A DNA stretch of 64,000 nucleotides. It comes from Parasponia andersonii (taxonomy: Eukaryota > Streptophyta > Magnoliopsida > Rosales > Cannabaceae). Location of the stretch: the NCBI GenBank assembly GCA_002914805.1, contig JXTB01000122.1, positions 365,925-429,924 on the forward strand, given 5' to 3'. Below, piece by piece: positions 11,540 to 23,121 of the stretch; position 1 is the stretch's first letter, and every line of letters begins with the position of its first letter. Position numbers and translations under genes: made by a program. Under the pieces are notes generated by a model, which was given only the letters and a program-made list of their open reading frames with translations, was not told where the DNA came from and made no database searches.

Positions 11540-13360
11540 AGCCAAAGTTAGAGTTGACGATAGAGAAAGACAAACAATGCTCCACAAAGAAGAAAGAGTT
11601 TGGAATTCGGCAAAAGGGTCATGTGATGTGATGTGATTTTGACCTCGTCTTGGGAACCTACGGCAATCCTTCTACTTAGGACGGCAAAGGCATCTCCTTG
11701 CTTTGCTTCTCTCGCCTTCTGCTGAGACGGCTGTGTCATTAGGGGCTTGGGCCTCTATGGACCGGGCCTTGCAATCAAATTCCAGCAAAGGTGCGTATTG
11801 CCCGCAAGCCCAGCGACAACTTAGAATGCTAAATAGCTCCGTTGGTCTCGAGCTCGATGGATGCTCGATGGGAGTGTCCGTGAATTTGAGAGGGTCGGGT
11901 TCAAATTTTAGTACGACGTGTATTATTTTTTTTTAAATTTGTAATAAGTAATGGTTATTAGTTAAGTTTTATTTGTTAAAAAAAAAGAAGAAAACTTAGA
12001 ATGCTAAATGTCTTTTTTCAGCTAAATGATCGAGTATATTATGTGTTCTATGCTTAGATGTCCACTGTTATAGTAGCTTCAAATTGTATATTGAGTATAT
12101 AAGTTTTTATATTGAATAAATTCTATTTGAGACTTGGTATAGCCATTTTGCTTAGTATTTTGAGAACAGACATCTATTTTAAAGATGTCTGAAATTCGAC
12201 CATTCGCTAAGAGCCGCTATTAGGCACCCCCACCCAGGCACCCCCCATGTAAATTCATGGAAAATTTTTATCTTACTACTCTTACACGCTTGTAATTCCT
12301 AAAATACCAATTTCTCCGGTTCACCTTCCTGTTTTGGAAATTGCCATCAAAAATAGATATCAAGTAGGTTAGAACTAATTAGTAAGGTTATTGGGACCTC
12401 GTCAAAAAAAAGAAGTTATTATTCATCACTGGTAGGCGATAGCTACTGGACTAACATTTCTGCATGTGCAGTGATATAACTAAGGTCTACAGGTAATAAG
12501 ATACCAAATAGAAAAACATTATCTATTTAAATGTGGTCTGTGAAGTTTTTCGTTTGAGATTTAATCGTAAGGCATCCATCCTTTTTGAACATTTAAGTCA
12601 GGACTTGAATATCAAGTAATTTCAAGTGATCGGACACCTGCTCTGCTCTAGAGTCTGGAAACGATATGTGCTCATAAATATTTGAGGCACACGACTGTCT
12701 TAGAATAGTAATTGCTTCAAGCTTTTACAATACAGATGCCCTTCTTCTTCTTCTCTCGTGTTGCTACCTCAGCATCATTACATTCCAAACCCATCGTCTG
12801 AACTCTAAGGACAGTCCCCACATTAATTCTAGACCAAGTCATGTCTTATACTCCATTTATACTGGTGTGCTCTTTTGACAGCCCCACGTTCCTTTCTGTA
12901 CTCATTGAGGAGTATTCCACATGGAAGCAAAACACACGTATGTAGACACATAAGCAGCAACTTTACACTTCATTTTGCATTAATAGGGGGTTTAATTTTT
13001 ATAAACTTTCTAAAAAGTTTCCCACCTTCATCAATGTCTAAAGCGAGCAAAAAGAGAGCTGTTGTGATCAATTATTTGAAGTTAATGAAAGAAAAAGGTT
13101 ATTGGCATGTTTCAATTTCCAAAAAAGCAAGACCATTAGCTAAGACTACCATATGCCTGTTGCTTAACATACCTTTCTTCTCTTTTAAACCCATTGTGTT
13201 CTTTCTCACCAAGTTTAGCATCCCAACCTCTCCTTCTTCACTAAGAAATTTGGCCCCCTTTTCATCTTTCTATAAGCTACTTATTTAAAAAGCGTCCATC
13301 ATTATCTTCTCCATCATCACTAGGTTCATATATCTCAAAATCAGAAATAGTATCCAAGAG
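11540..13360. other. intergenic between DUF3339 copies 1 and 2
   Basis: No supported gene. A plus-strand frame at 12875-13288 has no recognisable motif and lies in the upstream region of copy 2. Short direct repeats of 'ggcacccccacc' type occur near 12224-12247. Confidence 0.55.
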
Positions 13361-13366
13361 TAGTCC

Positions 13367-13372
13367 TATATA
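13367..13372 (+). promoter_or_regulatory. candidate TATA box of DUF3339 copy 2
   Basis: TATATA in 'tcctatatagcc', 38 bp before the start codon. It is followed by a GA-rich leader ((GA)n at about 13384-13398) that runs up to the ATG. The leader would be very short if this is the true TATA box. Confidence 0.35.
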
Positions 13373-13409
13373 GCCAAATTAAAAGAGAGAGAGAGAGAAA
13401 GAGAAAGAA

Positions 13410-13622
13410 ATGGGTGCTGACTGGGGACCGGTGGTTGTGGCAGTAGTTCTATTCATTCTGCTCTCACCAGGGCTTCTATTCCAACTACCAGCAAGAACAA
13501 GGGTGATGGAGTTTGGTAACATGAACACAAGTGGGATTGCTATTCTGGTCCATGCTGTCCTTTACTTCTGCATACTCACCATCTTGGTCGTTGCAATCGG
13601 TATTCACATACATGTTAACTGA
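13410..13622 (+). CDS. DUF3339 family small membrane protein, copy 2 (70 aa)
   Basis: Intronless frame starting MGADWGPVVVAVVLFILLSP. It has all family marks: DWGP, first helix (about 6-23), LLFQLPA in place of LPG, the EFGN motif at about residues 33-36, TSG, second helix and HIHVN at the end. The ATG directly follows a GA-rich leader. It is divergently arranged with copy 1 (start codons about 2 kb apart) and convergent with copy 3. Predicted two-pass membrane protein; function unknown. Confidence 0.92.
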   Translation: MGADWGPVVVAVVLFILLSPGLLFQLPARTRVMEFGNMNTSGIAILVHAVLYFCILTILVVAIGIHIHVN

Positions 13623-15067
13623 TCCAAACTATACATCTTTATACTCATCATCCCTTTGATTGGGATTTTTCCCTTCTCTTTTTTTTCCATCTTTTTTTTT
13701 TTCATTTTCTTGTAATATGTTAATTTGTTTTATGTCCTTTTATTTCTTTCAGCTTTCCTCAAATTTGTACCGTTAATTCCCATTGTTGTGTTGCTCTGAC
13801 AACTGAATTGGTCCAAACTGTGTAGCGCTTAGATGTTCAATCGTCAATACTCATATGAAAGTTTGCTCTGTTATTTTAATTTCTCTACTCTTATTTTAGC
13901 CAAAACATAGAACGCAAGTTTCTTCGGAGTAATATTATACTAGCTTTAGCCTGGGTAACTATAGTCCACCTCCACAATTGCGGTTTAAAGCTAAAAAAAT
14001 CCTCCCACCCCTTATTTATTTATTTATTTTTTCGAAAGAACTTTATGCCTGCTAATTATATATGCATGTATCATTGCTTTAAAACAAAATGATAATAATT
14101 ATTTATGCATCTTTCTTTGTATTTACAAAGTATAATCCCCAAAAAAATAAAAGTCACTAGAAATCAAGTAGACATGTGAAAGGAAAAAGAATCCCCCTCA
14201 TCAGTGATGAGGATGGAATTTTATTAGTACATCCTAAGCCCTTGAATGAAGGGAGTATAATAAGCATAGTTAATTGAGCGCATAAATTAGATTTAGAATA
14301 CAATTCCCAAATCCCAAGTCTCAACATGTGAGAGTCACCGACAAAAACACAGACCACGAGAAACCTTAAATTAAAAAAACTTAAGCTTTAGGCTCAATTA
14401 TTGAAGCACATAAACAAATATTGCATTTTTCTCGAGTAATAGTACCCAGTGAGACTGAGAGGACTTAGCTGTTCATGAATCATGAGATTGAGAATAAGCC
14501 AAAACAAAGAAGAAAGCGCTAGCTCAAAACTCAAGTTTTGTTCACTAAAATGGCCAATCCTTTTATGAAATTATGCAAAAGCATGGGTATGCGCACTGAA
14601 ATATCATAAGCTCCGGAGTCCATTAGACTCTTCTAGAGAGACCATAATTACTTTTAAAGTGGGCCAGCGCGCACATGACCACTAATTGCCATGACTGACT
14701 GACTATCTATCACCTGTCCACATTCAGGCCAAGCAGCTTGAAAACGCTACTTCTTCTACCGATTTTCAACTCTAAACACTACCGATTTATCACTAACTTT
14801 TTCAAACCAAGAAAAAAGCATATAAAGGATTAAAAATAAAAGAAATGCAAATCGAGAAAGATTACCGCTATTTTATATATGGGATTTTCGATTGTAAAAT
14901 CATATCATAGCCATACAAAAAAGCAACCACCCACATTTTTTTTTTAACTCGTATATATAGCCAAAACAGAGAGATCTAGAACAAGAGAAGACAAACCCAG
15001 AAAAGGAATTAAGCAAAAGAAGAATGAAGAAGATGAGTGGAGATGGATCAGCTCAGATCAGATCAGA
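13623..15067. other. intergenic between DUF3339 copies 2 and 3
   Basis: The probable 3' UTR of copy 2 (T-rich, about 13630-13760) is followed by AT-rich DNA. The two genes converge here. A minus-strand frame at 14157-14357 shows no family features. Confidence 0.6.
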
Positions 15068-15277
15068 TCAGCCGGTGTAGATGTGTACGTGGACGGCCAA
15101 GATGAGAATGGCATAGAGGGCGAAGAAGATGAGGGTGTGGACAGCTATGGCCTTGCCGTTGGTCTTCATGCTGCCAAACTCCATGGGCCGGCTGTGGCCC
15201 GGAAGCTGGAATAACAGGCCCGGCTGAAGCAGCACGAACAGAACCACTCCGATCAGAACTGGGCCCCAGTCCGCCAT
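15068..15277 (-). CDS. DUF3339 family small membrane protein, copy 3 (69 aa)
   Basis: The frame opens three codons earlier (MKK) at 15286. The second methionine at 15277 (MADWGPVLIGVVLFVLLQPG) matches the family start and is chosen. It has the canonical LLFQLPG, a MEFGS motif at about residues 33-37 and a KTNG variant of TSG. Its second helix carries HTLIFFALYAIL and the protein ends HVHIYTG. The coding region is GC-richer than its flanks. Intronless, two predicted membrane helices, unknown function. Confidence 0.92.
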   Translation of the reverse strand: MADWGPVLIGVVLFVLLQPGLLFQLPGHSRPMEFGSMKTNGKAIAVHTLIFFALYAILILAVHVHIYTG

Positions 15278-15286
15278 TTTCTTCAA

Positions 15287-16722
15287 CCTCTGCTATGTAG
15301 TTCCTGTTGTTTGGTTTTCAAATAAAGGGTTATAATCTGTGACTCAGAGAAGAAGAAGAAGAAGAAGACTAAAACTAGTCCAAACAGAGTTAATAGAAAG
15401 ATAACAGCGTTCAGATGACGCAACGATAAAGTAGAGGGAGAGATGTAGACAGAAGTGGAGATTCTTACTTCCTAGTTCTTACTCCGTACCCCTTTTTAGA
15501 CGGGTGTGAGACAGTTAATCTGACACGTGGACATGGTAAATAATAGCAAATTGGAACTGTTGTTACCATTTATATTTTTAATAATCTTTTATAGTTCTTA
15601 CAAAAGTGGATTTTCATGGATAGAAACTACGTCATATGTACTTGTCAATATTTTATTAGTAACACAAACAAGCAGTGCTGGTAATATTCTTTTACACTCG
15701 TAGGGAAAAAAAGAGCACTATTAACACTTCCCATGCTACAGATTATGTGCTATGAAATAAACCTTCTTAAGACCCATGAGGTTTAATTCTCACTATCTCA
15801 ATTAGGATGAGTAATATTGCTCTGTTTTAATTTGATTTAGTAAAAAATCCCGGGAAAATGTTGGTGTTTTTTTCAATAAAATAAGTAGTTATACGGTAAA
15901 GTAGCACTAGCACATGCACTAGAGCTTCAAAAATAAAGTTTTCTTCTAGGACTTTACCAAACTCGGGTTAGTCTCCAAACGGACTCACTCTCACTATCAT
16001 GAGGTCCAATTCAATTGACACAGGTACAAACCTTATCTCTTGGCTTTTAGGTCGAGTCAAAGTCCAAACCCTTGTATTGAATTCTCTTGTTTGTTAACAA
16101 CAAATTAGCCCTCCCGAAATTGAGGGCAGAAGTGGTATTTATTTTATCCAATATACACCAAAAGCACATCAAAGAGTCATTGGTAACCCAGAATAAACGA
16201 ATAAAAGGACAAAACGCAAACGAAAGCGACCACTTTTTTATCTATAAAGCCCGGGCCAGAGGACCCTCTATTCTTCTTTCAAGCATTGTGCTCCTTTTGA
16301 TTGTTATCATATGCCGTTTCTTATAGGACTTTTAATTTAAAGAATGATATAAACAGGGCTTATAGTCAATTCAAACACTAAAAAATCTTAAAGGATGAGA
16401 TCGACGGTGATAAAGAATGTTACTACCAACCCATAAATGCCACTTTGGAAATTATAAAGAAAAACACTTTAATGTGACCCATGTCCTAATTATGGTGTTG
16501 AAAACAATAGAATATGATGCTTAGCCTTATCCCTACAATACAATCCAACGCCAAGGAATTGTTAAAAAATAAAGGGCTAAAGTGAATAATTGATAGCTTT
16601 ATAGGATTCCTATCAAGGAGTTGAAGACCAAGTTCTAAGGCCATTTTTCTTATATGCTTTCTTGATTTTCTTTTTCTATTCTTACTTCTTCTTCATCAAA
16701 ATCCGACTTTGAAAGGACTAGA
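15287..16722. other. intergenic between DUF3339 copies 3 and 4
   Basis: This is the shared upstream region of two divergently transcribed genes (start codons about 1.45 kb apart). A (GAA)n run at about 15352-15366 probably lies in the copy 3 leader. The plus-strand frame 16087-16326 has no recognisable motif. Confidence 0.6.
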
Positions 16723-16929
16723 ATGAAAGATTGGGCGGCTCCCCTGATAGCTGCGGCGCTCTTCGCATTTTTGTCACCAGGAATGCTGTTTCAAATGCCC
16801 GGAAAAGAATATCCTTTCCAATTTATGAACATGAAGACTAGTGTGGCCTCCATGTTCGTCCATGCTGTAATCTATGGTTTGTTTCTTATTTTGTTTCTTA
16901 TTGTCCTTGACATCCACCTATATGCTTAG
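16723..16929 (+). CDS. DUF3339 family small membrane protein, divergent copy 4 (68 aa)
   Basis: Intronless frame starting MKDWAAPLIAAALFAFLSPG. It keeps the DW start, the SPGMLFQMPG turn, the central MNMKTS block and the HAVIYG second helix, but replaces DWGP with DWAAP and EFGN with QFMN and ends LDIHLYA. It is the most divergent member of the array and probably belongs to a separate subclade of DUF3339. Membrane topology is as for the others. No function is known. Confidence 0.85.
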   Translation: MKDWAAPLIAAALFAFLSPGMLFQMPGKEYPFQFMNMKTSVASMFVHAVIYGLFLILFLIVLDIHLYA

Positions 16930-18165
16930 GAATAATTAAGCACAGAACCGTCTACAAGTGTTTGTGGATAAAGAGCTTCAATTCTAGTGTTTTAGTCCTT
17001 TATTTTTGCTATTTTTTTCTACATGTAAGTGACCGTTACTATGGTTGCTTCGTTTTGATTTGAGGTTATTATAGTTTTTTGTAACTTTGTAGGATCTAAA
17101 ATCGTGCTTGACTTTCAATTCATTCACAAATCCATAAAACTTGTACTTTGTTCATCGCGGTACACTTTTTCAGTTATTTGGGAATAAATTACGACAAAAA
17201 TCCCTTGTTAGCTTATTCATATATGCAAAAACAAATGAGTCCGAGTTGTTCATAAGCACTAGGAAATAGGACGGCAACAAAAAAAAAAAAAAGAAAAGAA
17301 AAGATGAATGATATGAGATGCTTCTAACTCATCATTTATGCATTCATAACTTTTCTTAATATACTTTTTTTTTTTAATAATTTTTGCACATCAGTTAACT
17401 CCTTTTATTTCTATTATTCCACAAAATATGATAAATGATGAAATGGTTACATATAATTTACTCTATAATCTGTTTGCAAAATATTTATATAAATATATAG
17501 AAAACTTTCCTCTGAAAAGGCATGTGTTGGTTAAAATCCCACATTGGTATAACACTTAATATTAAGTCACTGGCATATTATAAAAGACCAAGCCTTCAAA
17601 TTACAACTTGAAAATTCTTAAATAATATTAACTTGATAAAAGAGATGCAAAATTCACCTCTTTTCTATTCATATAGTGTAGTTATATTAATAAGTTTTCA
17701 AGATTTCAATAGTAATTATTGTCTAAATTGTAATCTGATATTAAATTTTTGACCAAAAAGTAATTGTTTAAATTATAACATAAAATTAAATTTTTGATAA
17801 GAAATTGTATTTGAAAAAGTAATTTAAGAATTTTTTAAGTATAAAAATAAATAATTACAATTTTTTTTTAAATGTGCTAAGAACTCTTAAAAAAAAGTAA
17901 ATAATACATCTTAAATACACTTTTTGGACACTACAACATATTTTTCATCGGAATGAACTAAATTGCGCAAAATCTTCAAAAATTTAAAATTTTAATTGTC
18001 ACAATTAATATTTTAATATTTTAGAGATCAGATTACCACTTTTAATGAAATGCAATGCATCTGTCCTAACGTGTTGGTCTCACTACCTGTTCAGTCTCCC
18101 ATATTTCAAATAGAGGTAAGGAGCAAAAAAAAAAAAAAAAAAAAAAAGGGGCATTTTGAGTTACT
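16930..18165. other. AT-rich intergenic DNA
   Basis: 3' flank of DUF3339 copy 4, then strongly AT-rich sequence with A and T homopolymers (about 17278-17292, 18125-18147). No gene seen. Confidence 0.6.
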
Positions 18166-18167
18166 TC

Positions 18168-18922
18168 GGGCCCGTTTGGTACCCTTTTTGAATCCCATTT
18201 TATGTTTTGAAAACCCACTTAAAAAACACACGCCGAGAAAACCTTGTTTGTTGGCCCATTTTCAAATCCAATTTTTGAAAATTTTGCCCCGTAAAAAAAA
18301 AAAAGAACAGAATAGAAAACGATATTTTCACGTTTTCAAATTCGCTCAACTCTATCGTCTCTATTGGGCCCAAAACTCTCTGGTCTTCGCTCCCAGCTCC
18401 CTCACTCCTCTCTTGGAGGTCGCTGCTATGAACGCCTGCAAGTTCGTCAATACTGCCCTTTTAGACACAACTTGATCAGTCATCGGCATATCTTGGTGAG
18501 GTCGAATATATGATGATTTTTAGAACTTGATTTGCAGATCTAAAGCTTCAGATTGCACACCCATTGTTGAGTCGACCTTCACAACTTGATTTATGGCCTT
18601 GGATTTAATTTACTTTTTGCTAAAACCGGTCCTTTTCTTAGTTAATAAATGAGCTAAAAGTAATTGGCATGAATATTAATCATTGTTTCTTTCAAAAAAG
18701 GAAAAAAAAAAAAAATATATCATTGATAAGAATTTATTTTTATATTTTTTTAAATACAATACCAAACACAATTCCAAATTTTTAAGACACAGAACTAAGA
18801 AGAAATATGTAATCAAACGCATTTTCATAAACAAATTTTACCTTTCGGTTTTCAAATTCTCTTAACTTAAATACACCTCATTCAAATCATCTATTTTTAA
18901 ATCACAAACCATACAGGCCCTT
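18168..18922. mobile_element. candidate non-autonomous DNA transposon with GGGCCYGTWTGGT-like termini
   Basis: The left end 'cgggcccgtttggtacc' and the right end 'aaccatacaggccc' are imperfect inverted repeats of one another, about 755 bp apart. Internal sequence shows a looser mirrored pattern (poly-A near 18296 and 18703). No transposase frame is present. The target duplication is unclear. Confidence 0.45.
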
Positions 18923-19351
18923 AGACTCTTAAATTAAAAGGCCAACTTATATATAACTCACTTTCCAGATCTGACTAAAAAAATAAATAAAGCAGCTTGG
19001 AAACTTTTGGATTACAGTTTCTAAATATTGTACATGGCAAATACGTAAAATGTTAAAAAAACAAAAAAAAAAAAAAAAAGAAAAAGCCTTATGTTATGTT
19101 CTATTAGACAAACTGATAATCAAATCAAAAGTCTGTGAAACAATGTGTAGCAAAAAACTCGTAAGTAGATTTACAAACCAATCATGACAGAAAAATTAGT
19201 AGAACAAAAGAAGTACTCCAAATGAGAAAGCCTTTGTATCTATCTATTCCTTGAAAGATTGAATAATCAACATAGCGAAACACAAAATCAGCAATACCGT
19301 ACAGATCATGGTGAATCAAGTGGTGGGAAATCAAGAATGGAAGGCGTGGGA
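18923..19351. other. intergenic, 3' flank of DUF3339 copy 5
   Basis: AT-rich, with a poly-A run at about 19063-19080. No supported gene apart from the 3' end of copy 5. Confidence 0.55.
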
Positions 19352-19564
19352 TTATGCGCCGAGGTACATGTGGACTCCAACGGCTAACAAAAAGATACAA
19401 ATGAGAGCAAAATAGAGGACGGAATGAACCAGAATGGACACTCCACTCGTTTGAAAGTTACCAAACTCTACGCATCTGTTTCTGCCTGGAATCTGAATCA
19501 ACAAACCCGGTGTTAGGAGTATGAACAAGACCACCGCCACGAAAACTGGCCCCCAATCCGACAT
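19352..19564 (-). CDS. DUF3339 family small membrane protein, copy 5 (70 aa)
   Basis: Intronless frame starting MSDWGPVFVAVVLFILLTPG with LLIQIPG, VEFGN (about residues 32-36), QTSG and a C-terminal HMYLGA. The start codon follows a (GA)n leader on the coding strand (about 19582-19598 in plus coordinates), as for copy 2. It closes the array. Strands across the array alternate strictly: -, +, -, +, -. Confidence 0.92.
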   Translation of the reverse strand: MSDWGPVFVAVVLFILLTPGLLIQIPGRNRCVEFGNFQTSGVSILVHSVLYFALICIFLLAVGVHMYLGA

Positions 19565-20878
19565 CTTGAAGCACAGTGTACTCTCTCTCTCTCTCTCTCA
19601 CTCGCTCGCTCTCGCAAAATGTCTTTGTAATCTCCTTTTTTAAAGTGTGGAATAGACCATAGAGAAAGAAATGCATGATTATAGAGTTGAAATGTGGGGT
19701 TACTTTAATTTGGAGGAAGAGACAAAGATTGATGACTAGGAGGAATAAAGTTGAACGTTTTCGAATCAAGCTATCCGGATTCACATTTTCCAACTCATTT
19801 TTCCACTAATAATGCACGAGCAGAGGAAGCTTCATGTGTAACACTCAAACCGTACCAAACCAATGTTTACATAGATCGATAGACCTTCCTATATTATTCA
19901 ACACTTCTATACACGCAAACTATAGAGTAGAGTCCTGACTCTCGTTTCTATTCCCCATTTGCTTTGATAACTTGTTAAAAACCCTAAACATGATTGGGAT
20001 AAAGTTTAGTACTTTTCTGTTAGGTTATTATTTGCGAAGTTGTTCCTCTCGTACTAAGCATGATTTTCTCTCCAAATAAAAACTAAAGAGTGAAATATAT
20101 TAAGAAGGTGCTATGCTTAGATTTTGTTGCATCACAATCTTGCTTTTACGTGAGAACAGTGAGATCTCACCGTAGGATACCTATGTGAGTTGTTTGTGAT
20201 GAGCCAAATATCGTGTCTATGCTAGCACAGTTCTATACATAATAACCAAATTTGAAGTTTTAAGAAAATAAACCAAATGTTTGACCGTTTTATTAGCCGA
20301 GTACAAAAGGATCTCAAATTGGATAGATTGAAGTGGAACCCTGTAAGAATCCGAATATGAGTTGCCAACTTGCCCTGTACTTGTAAACTAAACTTGTAAT
20401 GATGGGCCTGCATCTTCGTACTGTCGGCCTAACCAATTTGGAACTTTGATCCCCAAAGCATATGGACCCCTGTTTCAAGGTCCAACTGCAGAAGAGGCCC
20501 AAAATATGTATAACAAAAGAAAGCCCAAAACAGAGAACACCTCCATTCTGCCAAAACGCTTGTTAACATTCGATTTTAGTACATACTACCCTGATGGTTC
20601 CTTTTGCTATGTTTCTCGAGTTGGTAATGGCCCTAATGGAGTAGCCAACACACTTGTTATTTTTGTTAATCCATCTAAATTCTAATAGGTGTGGATTGTT
20701 GTCCCGTTTTATTTCGAGTTATGCAATAGTTGATTCTTTGGAATAAAATTTCTTCATTTACACTCAACAAAAATGATAATATTAGGAATAATTAATAACG
20801 GCTGTTGATGATATATTATGCTTGATGGTGGTAGAAATGTTATATAATTAAGCTCCACCACACCTTCATCTTTATCCA
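19565..20878. other. intergenic, no gene seen
   Basis: Promoter region of DUF3339 copy 5, then AT-rich DNA. Short frames at 20314-20502 (minus) and 20446-20685 (plus) show no recognisable family. Some TGGGCC/GGCCCA motifs sit near 20403-20500. Confidence 0.5.
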
Positions 20879-21048
20879 AATTCCCATATAAGTTAAACGA
20901 ACTACTGTTCTCTACAACTATGGATAGAAGTATTCAAAAATCAAAGCAGACCAAACACGCAAATTTTATTTAATAACTTGTTCATGAGTTTCCATCTTTT
21001 CAATTTTAGGGACATGTCATTATTTTTATTTTATTTTTTGAAACGTGT

Positions 21049-21874
21049 TGTTGGAGCGGTTTCTCACCAGCCGTCCACGTGTTTCTGAATCGCTGATGTT
21101 GTATCCTCCAACTGTCCACGTATCTTCGCTATCCCAAAGTACTCTGAACTCCAGGCAGGGTCGGAGAGGCGGGAGTGGCCACCTGCAAAAACTCTCCGAT
21201 GCTTAAATCAGTGGTCTTTCTTTGATTTAGGGTAGCAAGGATTTAGTTTTATATGAGTATATGTTTGTTTCTTGCTCATAAGTTTTTTTATATATTTCTT
21301 TTTGTAAGCGTACATGCCCCTCTCGGGAACGCATAGCTTATATATGTATAGTCCTGAGATTGTGAACCACCCGGTTTACAATCTCAGGACTGAGTACCTT
21401 TTTCCTCCAGACTTTTTCCGGAGGTCACGGGTCGAGATTACCGTGATCTCCCCTATCACTGTAGCGTGGTTTCCGCCGTCTCCTATGGCTCGAGTCTGTC
21501 AGGGGCGAGATTTGGATAAATCGCCGTTATGTCAGGATGGCTTGCCCCTTACGCACACCTACTCATGATCACATTAAATGCTCTGTCTGGGTCTGGAGCT
21601 GTGAGTTCTTTCCATTGTATTCTGGTGGAAGACCCTTGGGGCTTCCGACCCCCCAGCTGTCGAGATAAGAATCGGACTGGGCCGAGTCCATCCAGAGTCT
21701 GGTGATGGGCTCGACCCTAACTTTGGATAGCTCAATGGCCGATGTGGTATCATGTGCGACTTGCGTAGCCTTTAGCTAGTCACTCTTGACACATGTCGGA
21801 CGGTGGGCCCTACTCGTGACATGTTCTGCCACTTAATCGCCCACGTGGTGTATGATTTGGGAACGGATCCCACA
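21049..21874 (+). mobile_element. solo LTR (826 bp) with 5-bp target duplication CGTGT
   Basis: It begins TGTTGGAGCGG and ends GGATCCCACA, the TG...CA ends expected of an LTR. It is flanked by CGTGT at 21044-21048 and 21875-21879. Version B (24360-24371) reads 'gaaacgtgtcataattat' straight across the site, which is the empty target. There is no internal retrotransposon sequence, so it is a solo LTR. The orientation is arbitrary, but a related LTR fragment occurs reversed at about 52600-53065. Confidence 0.85.
21351..21390. repeat. perfect 13-bp hairpin inside the solo LTR
   Basis: GTCCTGAGATTGT (21351-21363) and its exact reverse complement (21378-21390) enclose a 14-nt loop that itself has an AACC/GGTT pairing. 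Its place inside the LTR suggests a transcript structure, possibly a terminator or polyadenylation-region stem. Confidence 0.8.
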
Positions 21875-21895
21875 CGTGTCATAATTATATATATA

Positions 21896-22136
21896 GGCAC
21901 CAATCTAGTAGGTATTTTTTTTTACCTATGCATAGGTATCAATTTGGCCAATGAAAATTTAACATGTACATTTTTTTATTGTAAAAAGTAAAAGAGAGAG
22001 AAAGAGCATTAATGATGCACGTCTTTTTATGTACTTCATTATAGCTATTGGATCACTATTAATGGTGATCCAATGGCTAAAAAAAAAAATATCTACCTAT
22101 AAGTAAAGAAAAAAAATACCTATTAGATTGGCAACC
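21896..22136. mobile_element. MITE copy 1 (241 bp)
   Basis: The left end GGCACCAATCTAGTAGG and the right end (as reverse complement) GGTTGCCAATCTAATAGG form an imperfect terminal inverted repeat running into T8-9. It sits in a TA dinucleotide run, so the target duplication is TA. It is absent from version B. No coding capacity. Confidence 0.8.
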
Positions 22137-22158
22137 TATATATATATATATATATATA

Positions 22159-22398
22159 GGCACTAATCCAGTAGGTATTTTTTTTTTACCTATGCATAGG
22201 TATCAATTTGGCCAATGAAAATTTAGCATGTACATTTTTTTATTGTAAAAAGTAAGAGAGAGAAAGAACATTAATGATGCACGTCTTTTCATGCACTTCA
22301 TTATAGTCATTAGATCACCATTAGATGGTGATCCAACGGCTAAAAAAAAAATACCTAACCATAGGTAAAGAAAAAAAATACTTATTGGATTGGCAACC
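22159..22398. mobile_element. MITE copy 2 (240 bp), same family and orientation as copy 1
   Basis: It has the same termini as copy 1 and about 90% similar interior, and is separated from it by a 22-bp TA run. The right part recurs at 36663-36798 in version C. Version B has only the TA run at this place, so both MITEs are insertions in A. Confidence 0.8.
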
Positions 22399-23121
22399 TC
22401 TATATATATATATATATCATTCCATTATTTGTCAAAAACTCAAAAATTTCTTACGCAGAAGATTAATGTGACAATAGAGAAGAGAGAGTAAAGTGTCCTC
22501 TAAATAATGCAAATTTATATATGGATAAGAGAGGATGTATACCAAGAAAATATTGCACTTCATATTCAGCAAAATGCATGATTCGAAACTTGGACGAAAG
22601 ACATTTTTCGCAACAAAGATCCAAAAATCAAGCGACACTGAAAAAAATACCCCAATAAATGAGAAAACCCTATCATCTTGGATAAGAAGAGGACAGGACA
22701 TGATAGTCGGGCAACCGCAATATGACGGTTTGATGCAGCTAAGGGGCGTTTTGCTCCACCCTTTTCCAAAATGAAGTATGAAGAGATGTGAGTACATAGA
22801 AATAAAATGTTCTTTTCTTTCTTCCTTAGTAGTTGGTATACCATTTTTTGTATATTTTAATTTCATGTGGGAATATAATATGTTTGTAAATTGTGTGTTG
22901 TTGATGGGCCCAAATCTGGACATTAAAAAAGAAAAAAGTATAAATAAAAAAAAAGGTGGGATCAGAATCTGCCTTCACATTGTGCGTCGTTGATGAGTCC
23001 AAATATAAATCAACGTGGGAAATCCTATTATCTTATCATGATATCATGTAATATATTATTACGGGGGTATTATGAGCTATTAAATTTTATTAATGTACCC
23101 TAAGTTGAAAATAATCTAAGA

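Noticed and set aside
12875-13288. 137-codon plus-strand frame before DUF3339 copy 2
   Set aside because: No recognisable motif, low-complexity hydrophobic ends, and it overlaps the promoter region of the next gene.
22432-22923. Minus-strand frame of 163 codons recurring at 36832-37323 and, truncated, at 35047-35406
   Set aside because: The recurrence is explained by the A/C and B copies of the same DNA. The frame is shifted in version B by indels, codon use is AT-driven, and no protein family is recognised.
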